From Archangiaceae bacterium (lineage in GTDB: Bacteria > Myxococcota > Myxococcia > Myxococcales > Myxococcaceae), in contig JADJNS010000005.1 of assembly GCA_016714225.1 (NCBI GenBank), positions 434,001 through 498,000 of the forward strand: a stretch of 64,000 nt of DNA, given 5' to 3'. A program made the position numbers and the translations under genes. A model generated the notes under the pieces. That model ran no database searches, was not told where the DNA came from, and worked only from the letters and a program-made list of their open reading frames with translations. This document shows, piece after piece, positions 56,822 to 64,000 of the stretch; the stretch's first letter is position 1, and every line of letters starts with the position of its first letter.

Positions 56822-59800
56822 CGCCGCCTCCTCTGCATGAGCAGCAGCAGCGCCAGCGCCAGCGAGCCCAGCGGGGCCGAGGTGCAGCCGCAGGCCGAGG
56901 TGACCCCGTCCTTCCAGCCGGTACTTTCGTCCACGTACTTCACCGCGACGGTGAAGCTGCAGCTGGCGGCGTTGCCCGAGGCGTCGATGGCGAGCACCGA
57001 CACTCCGCTCTTCCCCACCGGAAACCGCGAGCCCGGCGCGGACGAGTAGGTCAACATCGGGTGCGGGTCGATGGCGTCGGTGGCGGTGGCCGTGAAGGAG
57101 AGCTCGGCACCGTTCGGGTCAGCCACGGTGACCGAAGCGTCCATCGGGCAGGTGAGCACCGGCGGCTCGGAGTCGACCACGGTGACCACGAAGCGACAGG
57201 TGTTGGTGTTGCCGACGTGGTCGACCGCGCTGGCGGTCACCAGGGTGCGCCCGACCGGAAACGCCGAGCCCGAGGTGTGGTCGACGGTGACGCGGGGCAT
57301 CGGGTCGACCGCATCGACGGCGACCGCAGCGGGAAAGTTGACCAGCGCGCCATCGGGGCCCACCGCGCCGACCGACACGTCGTCGGGGCAGGTCAGCCGC
57401 GGCGCGGTGGCGTCGCGCCGCAAGAACACCGAGGCGCTGCTCGCGCCGCCCGAGGTGCGCACCGCGCAAGTGACGGTGCGGTCACCGTCGTCGGTGACGA
57501 TGACCGTGCCCACGAAGCCGCCGTCGACGCCCTGCCGGCCGTTGCCGCAGCCGCTCTCGGCGAGCAGCGGCGCGTCGGGCTCGATGACGGTGAACTTCAC
57601 CGTCACGTCGCTGGCGTACCAGCCGCCGTCGGCGCCGGCGGTGCCCTGCACCTGGGCGCTCACCGCCGGCGGCCCCGAGGCGAGCGGCAGGGCCCACGGC
57701 TCGCCGTCCGAGCTCGGGTCGCTGGCGCCGAAGAACAGCCAGCCCAGCTCGGCCTTGAGCTCGGTGGGCGACGACGAGGCGGGCCCCGGCACCAGGTCGG
57801 CCACCAGCCTGGTGCCGCCCTCGGTGCCGTCGCTCGCCCACAGCTCGCGCCCGTGCAGCCCGTCGGAGGCGGTGAAGAACATGCGCCGGCCGCCCTGCAC
57901 CAGCGGCTCGTCGTAGGCGAGGCCGCTCGCGGGGCCGGGCCAGAGGTCTTTCACCCGGTGGGTGCCGGCCGCGGTGCCGTCGCTGAACCACAGCTCGAGC
58001 CCGCTCTGCGCGTCCCACCCGGGGAAGTAGACGCCGGTGGGGCCGGGCGAAATCCACCCATAGCGGCCCTGGGGGTTGCCCGGCATGTCGGGGCTGAAGG
58101 TGACGAGCTTCGTGACGCCGGCGCTCGCCTCGGCCACGTACAGCGAGAGCGTGGTGCTGCTGTCTTTGGCGAAGAAGAACAGCCGCTCGCCCTGGGCGGT
58201 GAGCGAGCCGGGGTAGCTCGAATTCGCGGTGCCCGGCCGAAGGTCGGCGAAGCGCCGCGTGCCGGCCGCGCTGCCGTCGGTCACCCACAGCTCGTAGTCG
58301 CCCTGGTTGTCGGCCATCGACATGAACGCCACGTCGCCCACCGCGGTGATTTCGAGCAGGCCCCACACGTCCATCAGCTTCTGCGCGCCGGTGGCCCCCG
58401 CGCGGTACAGGCCGACCTCGCCGTCGATGTTGAACACCGCGGGGAACAGCACGCCGCCGTCGGGCAGCGGCACCAGCGGGCTGGGGTAGCTCGACTCGGG
58501 GCCCGGGTAGAGGTCGCCCACCAGCACGGTGCCGGTCTCGGTGCCGTCGCTGCGCCACAGCTCTTCGCCCGCCACCGTGGTGGTGGCGGTGAAGTAGAGG
58601 TACCGGCCCGCCGCGGTGAGCTGCTGGGGCTCGCTGCTCGAGAAGCCGGGCTCGACGTCTCTCACCAGCTGCGGGTCGTCGTGCTCGCCGCGCGAGACGA
58701 ACAGCTCGAACCCGCTGTTGCCGTCGCTGCCCGAGAAATAGACGCCGCCGTCCATCACCACCAGCGGGGCGCTGGCGCCGTAGTCGTCGGCCGGGGCCAG
58801 GTCGGCGAGCAACTGCAGGCCGCCGTCGAGCACCGGCAGCTTCCACACCTCGCGGCCGGTGCCCGTCGCGTTCGCGGTGAACAGCACGTTCGAGCCATAC
58901 GAGATGAAGCTGCGCGGCGTGGAGCCCGAGTTGCCGTGCTCCCACATGCGGCGCACCTGCCGGGTGTTGGCGGGGGTGCCGTCGGTCACCACCGGGCTCC
59001 ACAGCCCGTTCACGCTCGCGCTGGCCAGCCACCCGCTCTTGAACGGCACGATTTCTCCCGCGGTCTTGCCGGCGCCCGCGAGCAGCACCTGGGTGCCGAC
59101 TGCGGTGCCGTCGGTCACGTAGAGCTGGGCGGGCGTCGACGAGCCGGTGGTGGTGAAGACCGCCCGGTTGCCGTTGGGAGTGAAGGACACCGGGCTCGAC
59201 CAGCCCGTGCCGGGCACCAGGTCGCCCAGGAGCACCGGCGCCCCGCCGGCGAGCACGTCGTAGAAGTACGGCTCGACCCCCGCTCCGGCGTTGGCGGCGA
59301 AGAGCACGCCGCTGCGAAACGGGCTCAGCTCGGCGACCGCCGACGAGTCGGCCACCATCGAGAACCCGAACGGCGCGGTGCGCGCCTCGTAGAGGTCGGA
59401 CGAGCCGAAGAACAGCCGGTCGTTCGAGGCCACCAGCGGGCCCGAGACGCCGGCGCTGAACTGCCCCAGCGCCGTGGTGCCGGCCACAGTGCCGTCGGTG
59501 CGGTACACGGTGGGAAGCGACGTCGACGTGTTCGCGTACCCGAAGAGGTAGACGCTGCCGCCGGCGCGGGCGAGCTGCACCAGACCCCCGTAGTTGTCGA
59601 CGGTGGTGAGCCGCGTCGAGGTCACCCCATCGGTGGCGTACAGCCCGGTGGTGCCGTCATCGAGGTACAGCAGCCGGTCGCCCACTTGCCCCAGCGCCTC
59701 GTCGATGGCGGCGTTGGAGACCATCACCGCGCCGCTCGGGGCGGCAGGGTCGTAGCGATAGAGGTGGGTGCCGTCGTCGAGCAGCACGCCCGCATCGGGC

Positions 59801-60174
59801 AGCAGCGCGAGCGCGTCGACCCTGAGCCCGGTGCAGCACAGGCGCCGGGTGCCGGCGGCGGTGCCGTCGGTCACGAACAGGCCCTCGTTGGCGCGCAGCA
59901 GCACCACGCCTGCGTCGAGCACCTGCATCGGGGCGCTCGAGGTGCCCTCGGTGCCCGGCGTCAGGTCGAGCACCAGGTGCGTGCCGGCGTCGGTGCCGTC
60001 GGTGACCCACAGCTCGGTGCCGTCGAAGGGGTCAGCGGCCCAGAAGAACGCCACCGGCCCGGCTGGCGTGAAGTCCGACGGCGCGCTGGCGCGGTCTGGC
60101 CCTTGAAAGGTCTCGAGGTCGCCGAGCCGGTACGGCACCTGGGCGAGGGTCAGCGCCAGCGCGAGCGCAATCAC
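56818..60174 (-). CDS. ELWxxDGT-repeat and HYR-domain surface protein with MYXO-CTERM-like tail
   Basis: 1118 aa from GTG at 60174. A signal peptide is followed by at least a dozen ELW-x-x-DGT repeats (ELWVTDGTDAGTH, ELWRSDGTETGT, ELWFSDGTAAGTHRVKDLWP, ELWASDGTEGGT) forming propeller-like blades, then two HYR domains (APRLTCPDDVSVGAVGPDG, PPVLTCPMDASVTVADPNG). The end is CGCTSAPLGSLALALLLLMQ plus an Arg-rich run, the layout of MYXO-CTERM sorting signals that anchor surface proteins in Myxococcota. It is encoded between a large lipoprotein gene (GTGA overlap) and the FlgO-like gene. Confidence 0.85.
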   Translation of the reverse strand: MIALALALTLAQVPYRLGDLETFQGPDRASAPSDFTPAGPVAFFWAADPFDGTELWVTDGTDAGTHLVLDLTPGTEGTSSAPMQVLDAGVVLLRANEGLFVTDGTAAGTRRLCCTGLRVDALALLPDAGVLLDDGTHLYRYDPAAPSGAVMVSNAAIDEALGQVGDRLLYLDDGTTGLYATDGVTSTRLTTVDNYGGLVQLARAGGSVYLFGYANTSTSLPTVYRTDGTVAGTTALGQFSAGVSGPLVASNDRLFFGSSDLYEARTAPFGFSMVADSSAVAELSPFRSGVLFAANAGAGVEPYFYDVLAGGAPVLLGDLVPGTGWSSPVSFTPNGNRAVFTTTGSSTPAQLYVTDGTAVGTQVLLAGAGKTAGEIVPFKSGWLASASVNGLWSPVVTDGTPANTRQVRRMWEHGNSGSTPRSFISYGSNVLFTANATGTGREVWKLPVLDGGLQLLADLAPADDYGASAPLVVMDGGVYFSGSDGNSGFELFVSRGEHDDPQLVRDVEPGFSSSEPQQLTAAGRYLYFTATTTVAGEELWRSDGTETGTVLVGDLYPGPESSYPSPLVPLPDGGVLFPAVFNIDGEVGLYRAGATGAQKLMDVWGLLEITAVGDVAFMSMADNQGDYELWVTDGSAAGTRRFADLRPGTANSSYPGSLTAQGERLFFFAKDSSTTLSLYVAEASAGVTKLVTFSPDMPGNPQGRYGWISPGPTGVYFPGWDAQSGLELWFSDGTAAGTHRVKDLWPGPASGLAYDEPLVQGGRRMFFTASDGLHGRELWASDGTEGGTRLVADLVPGPASSSPTELKAELGWLFFGASDPSSDGEPWALPLASGPPAVSAQVQGTAGADGGWYASDVTVKFTVIEPDAPLLAESGCGNGRQGVDGGFVGTVIVTDDGDRTVTCAVRTSGGASSASVFLRRDATAPRLTCPDDVSVGAVGPDGALVNFPAAVAVDAVDPMPRVTVDHTSGSAFPVGRTLVTASAVDHVGNTNTCRFVVTVVDSEPPVLTCPMDASVTVADPNGAELSFTATATDAIDPHPMLTYSSAPGSRFPVGKSGVSVLAIDASGNAASCSFTVAVKYVDESTGWKDGVTSACGCTSAPLGSLALALLLLMQRRRR

Positions 60175-62600
60175 AGGCACACCACCCCTTCGAGCTTCAC
60201 CACCCGGCCGTCGTCGAAGAACACGTAGGCGCCGCCTTCGGTGGCGTGCAGCTTCACCGGGCCGCCCGGCCCTTCGGGCAGCGGCACCGGCTGCCACGTG
60301 CCGACCCCGGCGGCGCCGCTCACCAGGCGAAAGGCGCGGTGCGCCCCGACCGCCAGCACCTGGCCGCACACGTCGGCGAAGTCGCTGGCCGGGCCTTCGC
60401 CCTCGGGCAGCGCGGGCGCCAGCTCGACGCGGCCCGGCAGCGCGAACACCCGCCCGTCGCGAAAGCCGGCGCGGCCGCGGCGCCCGTCGTGAAACAGCGC
60501 GAACGGCTCGCCCTCGGGCAGCTCGAGCTCTTGCGTCTTCCACACCGCGAGCGAGCTGGCGGTGAAGCGGTGCAGGCGGCCGGCGCTGAGCAGGTAGCCC
60601 TCGGCGTAGGGCGTGCCCTCTTCGTGAGGGAGCAGGGTGACCGCGGTGATTTCGCTGCGGTTGAGCGGCACCACCTTCACCCGCAGCACCGGCGCGGTGG
60701 CGAGCGTCACGCTGGCGCCGGGGTCGAGCTCGGCGGCCAGCAGCGCGTCGAAGGCGGTGACCACCAGCACGGTGTGCTCGCCCGAGGCCTGGGCCGCGGC
60801 GTGGTACGGCGGCTTGAACGTCTCGGTGGTGGTGAACACCGCCAGCAGGTTGCGCGCGCCGCTGGTGACCTCGACCGCGGTGGGCGGCGTCTCGGTGCTC
60901 GTCGAGGTGACGGCGTCTTGCAGCGCCCAGGCCCCCTGCCCTTCTACCGCGGCGAGCAGCGGCGGAGCCCCCTGCGCGCTGCGCGCCACCAGGCCTTCAC
61001 CGGCGGACAGGCCGAACAGCTGCCGCTCTTCGAGCTCGACCGGCCCCGACGGCAGCAGCGTCGACACCGCCTCGGCGCCGGCGAGCAGGCCGCTCGCGCC
61101 CGAGAGCACCAGCGACGGCGCGCGGTCGAGGTAGCGCGCGGCGCGAGAGAGGCCGAAGCCGGTCTGCAGCCACACCTGGCCCGCGCGGCCCGCGGTGGCC
61201 GCGGCCCCGGGGCTCGAGATGCCGCTGACCGCGACCTGCGGGCCGGCGCTGCCCAGCTCGACCGGGGTGCAGGCGGGGCCGCCCAGCGTCGCGGCGTAGA
61301 GCTTCACCGCGCCGGTCAGCGGGTCGCGGCAGCGGGTCTCGGCGATGAGCGACAGCGCGTTGGCCTGGCGCGAGACCGAGTACGAGTCGAGCGCGCCGCT
61401 CGGGCAGGCAAGGCACGACGACGGCGTGCCCAGGGCGGTGCCCTCGAGCACCGCGGGCGGGTGGCCGCCGGGCGTGCCGCCCTCGCCGAACACCACCACC
61501 AGGTCGGTGCCGTCATCGGTGCGCACCACCCCCGAGACCGCGCTGTAGCCGTTCACCCAGGCCAGCGAGCGCAGCGCGCCGAGGCGGTCGGGCGGCGGCG
61601 CCTCACCCGGCCAGGTGGTGCGCGGCACCCCGGCCGGCTGCCAGGCGTCGTCGGCCGGCGCGAGGTACACCCCGGCGTCGGCGGGCCCGCCCGGCACGGC
61701 GGCGATGAACGCGCCGCTCGAGGTGACGGCGATGAGCGCGGCGCTGCCGTCGTCGGCGGTGAACGGCAGCAGGTCGAGCAGGCTCTCTTGCTGGCCGGTG
61801 AGCGTGGGCACCACGTGGTGGGTGATGCTGGCGCGCCCGTCGGCGGCGATGAGCGCGTAGCGGCTGTCGGAGCGCGCCACTACCGGCAGCGCGCTCGAGC
61901 GCCCGGCGCGCAGCGCGGTGGCGGCGAAGTCGAGCGCCAGCGCGTCGCAGCTCGAGAGGCCGGCTCCGCCGCTCGAGGCGCGGAAGCGGCAGAGGTGCCC
62001 CCCCTCACCGAGCACCAGGGTGTGCGCCGCGGTGTCGACCACCGCCAGCGGGGCCGAGGTCATCGGCGGCGCCGCCGCGAACGCCGAGAACACCCGCGTG
62101 CCGGCGTCGCAGCCGCCGTACGGCTTGCCTGAGGGGTACTGCACGCTGCGCACCGTGCCGGCGTCGGTGACGAACGAGATGGAGTCGGCGCGAAGGGGGC
62201 CACAGCCCTCGTCGAAGGTGAAGGAAGACGACGACACCGCGCTGGGCGGCGAGGCGCTCGCCAGCGGAGAGACGGCGGTGGCGCGCAGGCCGCCGGTGAG
62301 CCCGGTGGGGCGCAGCGCTTCGGTGGCCACGTCGAGGCACCGGCCCTCGGGGCCGCAGCGCCAGCCGCCCTCGCAGTCGGCGTCAGAGAGGCACTGGTAG
62401 GCGGCGGTGGCGCCGATGGCGTGGCAGCGCTTCTCCAACCCGCAGCGCCAGGCAGGCCCGCATTGCGGGTCTTCGGTGTCGGGGCCGGGGTAGGTCGGCG
62501 TTTCGCAGAAATACGCGCGCGGGCGCTGCCAGTCGGCGCACGAGGCGCAGCCCGACACGCCAGCGCACAACCAGAGCAGCCAGAGGTGGCGACCGGGCAC
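60171..62600 (-). CDS. Large Cys-containing lipoprotein
   Basis: 809 aa from GTG at 62600, which places a lipobox (LCAGVSGCASC) near residue 15; the in-frame TTG at 62627 gives a longer, less signal-like start. A Cys-rich domain follows (CGPAWRCGLEKRCHAIG, CLSDADCEGGWRCGPEGRC), then several hundred residues of propeller-like beta sequence (LAVVDTAAHTLVLGEGGHLC, RYALIAADGRASITHHVVP, YLLSAGRLHRFTASSL, RAGFRDGRVFALPGRVELAP). It is first in the operon with the ELWxxDGT protein and the FlgO-like protein. A surface assembly role for the group is inference. Confidence 0.75.
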   Translation of the reverse strand: MPGRHLWLLWLCAGVSGCASCADWQRPRAYFCETPTYPGPDTEDPQCGPAWRCGLEKRCHAIGATAAYQCLSDADCEGGWRCGPEGRCLDVATEALRPTGLTGGLRATAVSPLASASPPSAVSSSSFTFDEGCGPLRADSISFVTDAGTVRSVQYPSGKPYGGCDAGTRVFSAFAAAPPMTSAPLAVVDTAAHTLVLGEGGHLCRFRASSGGAGLSSCDALALDFAATALRAGRSSALPVVARSDSRYALIAADGRASITHHVVPTLTGQQESLLDLLPFTADDGSAALIAVTSSGAFIAAVPGGPADAGVYLAPADDAWQPAGVPRTTWPGEAPPPDRLGALRSLAWVNGYSAVSGVVRTDDGTDLVVVFGEGGTPGGHPPAVLEGTALGTPSSCLACPSGALDSYSVSRQANALSLIAETRCRDPLTGAVKLYAATLGGPACTPVELGSAGPQVAVSGISSPGAAATAGRAGQVWLQTGFGLSRAARYLDRAPSLVLSGASGLLAGAEAVSTLLPSGPVELEERQLFGLSAGEGLVARSAQGAPPLLAAVEGQGAWALQDAVTSTSTETPPTAVEVTSGARNLLAVFTTTETFKPPYHAAAQASGEHTVLVVTAFDALLAAELDPGASVTLATAPVLRVKVVPLNRSEITAVTLLPHEEGTPYAEGYLLSAGRLHRFTASSLAVWKTQELELPEGEPFALFHDGRRGRAGFRDGRVFALPGRVELAPALPEGEGPASDFADVCGQVLAVGAHRAFRLVSGAAGVGTWQPVPLPEGPGGPVKLHATEGGAYVFFDDGRVVKLEGVVCL

Positions 62601-62656
62601 GCGGGTCGAGAGACTACACCCGGGCAATCGAATTACCGCTGCCGCGTATTCAAAAC

Positions 62657-62767
62657 ATGTTCGTCACCGCCACCCGGCCGCCCGAGCGCGGCGCGCTTTT
62701 GGGCACCGCCTTCGTGCTCGCCGCCTGGCTGGTCGCGGTCGCGGTGCTCGCGCACGCCTGGCTCTAG
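62657..62767 (+). CDS. Small single-TM peptide
   Basis: 36 codons from ATG at 62657 to TAG at 62765-62767: a short polar start (FVTATRPPERG) and one hydrophobic helix (ALLGTAFVLAAWLVAVAVLA) with a Trp near its end. It diverges from the lipoprotein gene. The upstream 50 bp are locally AT-richer (CAATCGAATTACC, GTATTCAAAAC), as a promoter might be, but I see no clear ribosome-binding site. No family recognised. Confidence 0.4.
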   Translation: MFVTATRPPERGALLGTAFVLAAWLVAVAVLAHAWL

Positions 62768-62795
62768 ATGGGCGAACCGCTAATCTAGCCGGCTC

Positions 62796-63365
62796 TTAGA
62801 CGGCGCGGTGCACGTGCTCGAGCAGCTGCTGCAACATGCGGTAGGTGGCGCCCCAGATGAAGCGGTCGGAGCCCTCCCACACGTAGGCGTCGCGGTCGGC
62901 CTGGTAGGCGTGGCGCTTCTCGAGGCGCACGCGCAAGAGCGGCACCTCGAGCACCTCTTGAATCTCGTGCGGGTTGGGCTCGAGCGGCAGCCCGTCGGGA
63001 ATCACGCCCACGAACGGAGTCACGAAGAAGCGGGTGATGGTGGGCATGGTGCCGAGCATGCCCAGCACCTCGACGGCTTCGGGGGCGATGCCGAGCTCCT
63101 CGTGCGCCTCGCGCAGCGCGGTGTGCAGCGGGGTCACGTCTTTCGGCTCGCGGCCCCCGCCGGGAAAAGCGACCTGGCCGGGGTGATGGCGCAGCGTCTC
63201 GGGGCGCATGGTGAGAATCGCCCACGGCTCGTCACCGCGCATGAACAGCGGGGCCAGCACCGAGGCCTCGCGCAGCGCCATGCCGCCCGACTCGAGCGAC
63301 TTCGAAGGGTGCTGGTGCAGCGAAGCCTTGAGCCGCTCGAAGAAGGGGTGCAGCGCCCCGCTCAC
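62796..63365 (-). CDS. nudL: Nudix CoA pyrophosphatase-like protein
   Basis: 189 aa from GTG at 63365 (GTGA overlap with the uppP stop). The CoA-specific motif (LTMRPETLRHHPGQVAFPGG) precedes the Nudix box (GGREPKDVTPLHTALREAHE then ELG). Proteins of this class hydrolyse coenzyme A and related diphosphates at the periphery of the cytoplasm. Its last residues read RMLQQLLEHVHRAV. It is translationally coupled to the undecaprenyl-diphosphatase gene, which is upstream in transcription. Confidence 0.88.
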   Translation of the reverse strand: MSGALHPFFERLKASLHQHPSKSLESGGMALREASVLAPLFMRGDEPWAILTMRPETLRHHPGQVAFPGGGREPKDVTPLHTALREAHEELGIAPEAVEVLGMLGTMPTITRFFVTPFVGVIPDGLPLEPNPHEIQEVLEVPLLRVRLEKRHAYQADRDAYVWEGSDRFIWGATYRMLQQLLEHVHRAV

Positions 63366-64000
63366 GGAGCGAGCCGGCCCGTGGTGAGCAGCGCCAGCAA
63401 GAGCCCGCCCAGCGCGATGCGGTAGATGACGAAGCCGAGCATGCCGCGGGTCTTGAGCAGCTTGAGCAGCCAGGCGATGGCGGCCAGGCCGCTCGCGAAC
63501 GACACCGCGGTGCCGATGGCCATCATCAGCACCGGCCGCTCAGGGGCCTCGAGCAGGTGCTTGAGCTCGAACACGCCCGCCAGCGCGGTGGCGGGAATCG
63601 AGAGCAGAAACGAGAAGCGCGCGGCGTCTTCGCGGTTGAAGCCCTGCAGCAGCGCGCCGGTGATGGTGGTGCCCGAGCGCGAGCTGCCGGGTATCAGCGC
63701 CACCGCCTGCCACAGCCCGACGATGACGCCGTCTTTCACCGTCACGTCGGCCAGGGTGCGGCGGTGCGCGGCGATGCGCTCGACCACGAACAGCACCAGC
63801 GCGAGCACGATGAGCGAGAACGAGATGACGTACAGCGAGCGGAAGGTGGTCTCGATGGTCTTCTTGAGCAGCAGGCCCGCGACGCCGATGGGCAGCGTGC
63901 CGAGCATCACGCACCACGCGAGGCGCGAGTCGGCGGTGGCGAACGGCTGCCGGCTCTTGAGCCCCGCGAAGAACGCGGCGAGCAGGCGGCCCAGGTCTTT
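63362..64000 (-). CDS. uppP: Undecaprenyl-diphosphatase (N-terminus outside window)
   Basis: 213 codons remain, open at base 64000, so the N-terminus is missing. Hydrophobic helices alternate with short loops, and the BacA/UppP active-site motif PGSSRSGTTITGALLQG is complete, preceded by a MLGTLPIGVAGLLLKKTIE segment. It dephosphorylates undecaprenyl diphosphate to recycle the lipid carrier of peptidoglycan synthesis; overproduction gives bacitracin resistance. It is the upstream partner of the Nudix gene. Confidence 0.93.
   Translation of the reverse strand, partial: KDLGRLLAAFFAGLKSRQPFATADSRLAWCVMLGTLPIGVAGLLLKKTIETTFRSLYVISFSLIVLALVLFVVERIAAHRRTLADVTVKDGVIVGLWQAVALIPGSSRSGTTITGALLQGFNREDAARFSFLLSIPATALAGVFELKHLLEAPERPVLMMAIGTAVSFASGLAAIAWLLKLLKTRGMLGFVIYRIALGGLLLALLTTGRLAP

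Noticed and set aside
57900..60100. Periodic repeats that could suggest a CRISPR or satellite
   Set aside because: The period is that of ELWxxDGT protein repeats with synonymous variation and no unique spacers.

Overview
The window comes from a GC-rich bacterium that I place in the Myxococcota, most likely a myxobacterium or close relative. The evidence is a C-terminal MYXO-CTERM-type sorting tail on the protein at 56818-60174, PilZ and DUF4388/receiver proteins of myxobacterial style, a Ser/Thr kinase beside an FHA-sigma-54 activator, many Gly/Cys-rich lipoproteins, and very strong third-position GC (which creates the many long antisense shadow frames). I saw no rRNA, tRNA, CRISPR array, prophage or classical insertion sequence.

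Region 1 (1-11.7 kb) is a sensory cluster. A TonB-dependent receptor (cut by the left edge) overlaps a YfiR-family periplasmic protein, and a CHASE8-like chemotaxis transducer diverges from them. A tightly overlapped minus-strand operon follows, in transcription order: REC-HDOD, REC-degenerate HD, a lipoprotein di-haem cytochrome c peroxidase, a PAS histidine kinase, a single-domain receiver, and a six-TM histidine kinase.

Region 2 (11.9-21.2 kb) is more signalling: a FIST sensor protein, a PilZ c-di-GMP receptor, a HAMP histidine kinase, a Nudix hydrolase, an NtrC-type regulator, a 51-aa membrane peptide, and a three-gene operon of TPR protein, Ser/Thr kinase and FHA-sigma-54 activator. The kinase has lost its PEGA tail through a frameshift at an inserted palindromic repeat.

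Region 3 (21.2-34.4 kb) holds surface lipoproteins (LamG, beta-propeller with a frameshift, Cys-rich), a DUF2214 membrane protein, a secreted coiled-coil protein behind a sigma-54-like promoter, an outer-membrane barrel, a double-receiver DUF4388 regulator, an ABC-2 exporter pair, and a 0.73-kb gene-poor stretch with inverted repeats.

Region 4 (34.4-49.6 kb) is mainly housekeeping: gyrA with a Gln at the quinolone Ser83 position, a TerB-like protein, a DUF6600 lipoprotein, a truncated TPR gene, an unusual MshEN-MshEN-REC-cyclase fusion, a possible RMND1-like protein, a beta-helix lipoprotein, the phosphomannomutase/GDP-mannose pyrophosphorylase pair, and soluble transhydrogenase.

Region 5 (49.6-64 kb) has a GT39-like membrane protein carrying an in-frame MITE-like palindromic insertion, an AraC regulator, two Crp/Fnr regulators flanking a perfect 12-bp inverted repeat, a bicupin, a hotdog-like protein, a three-gene lipoprotein/ELWxxDGT-HYR/FlgO-like operon, a Nudix CoA pyrophosphatase and the start of uppP (cut by the right edge).

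Two families of small dispersed repeats stand out. One is a GC palindrome found inside two coding sequences. The other is a roughly 175-185 bp intergenic element, present twice in near-identical form, which supplies the stop codons of both flanking genes at one site.
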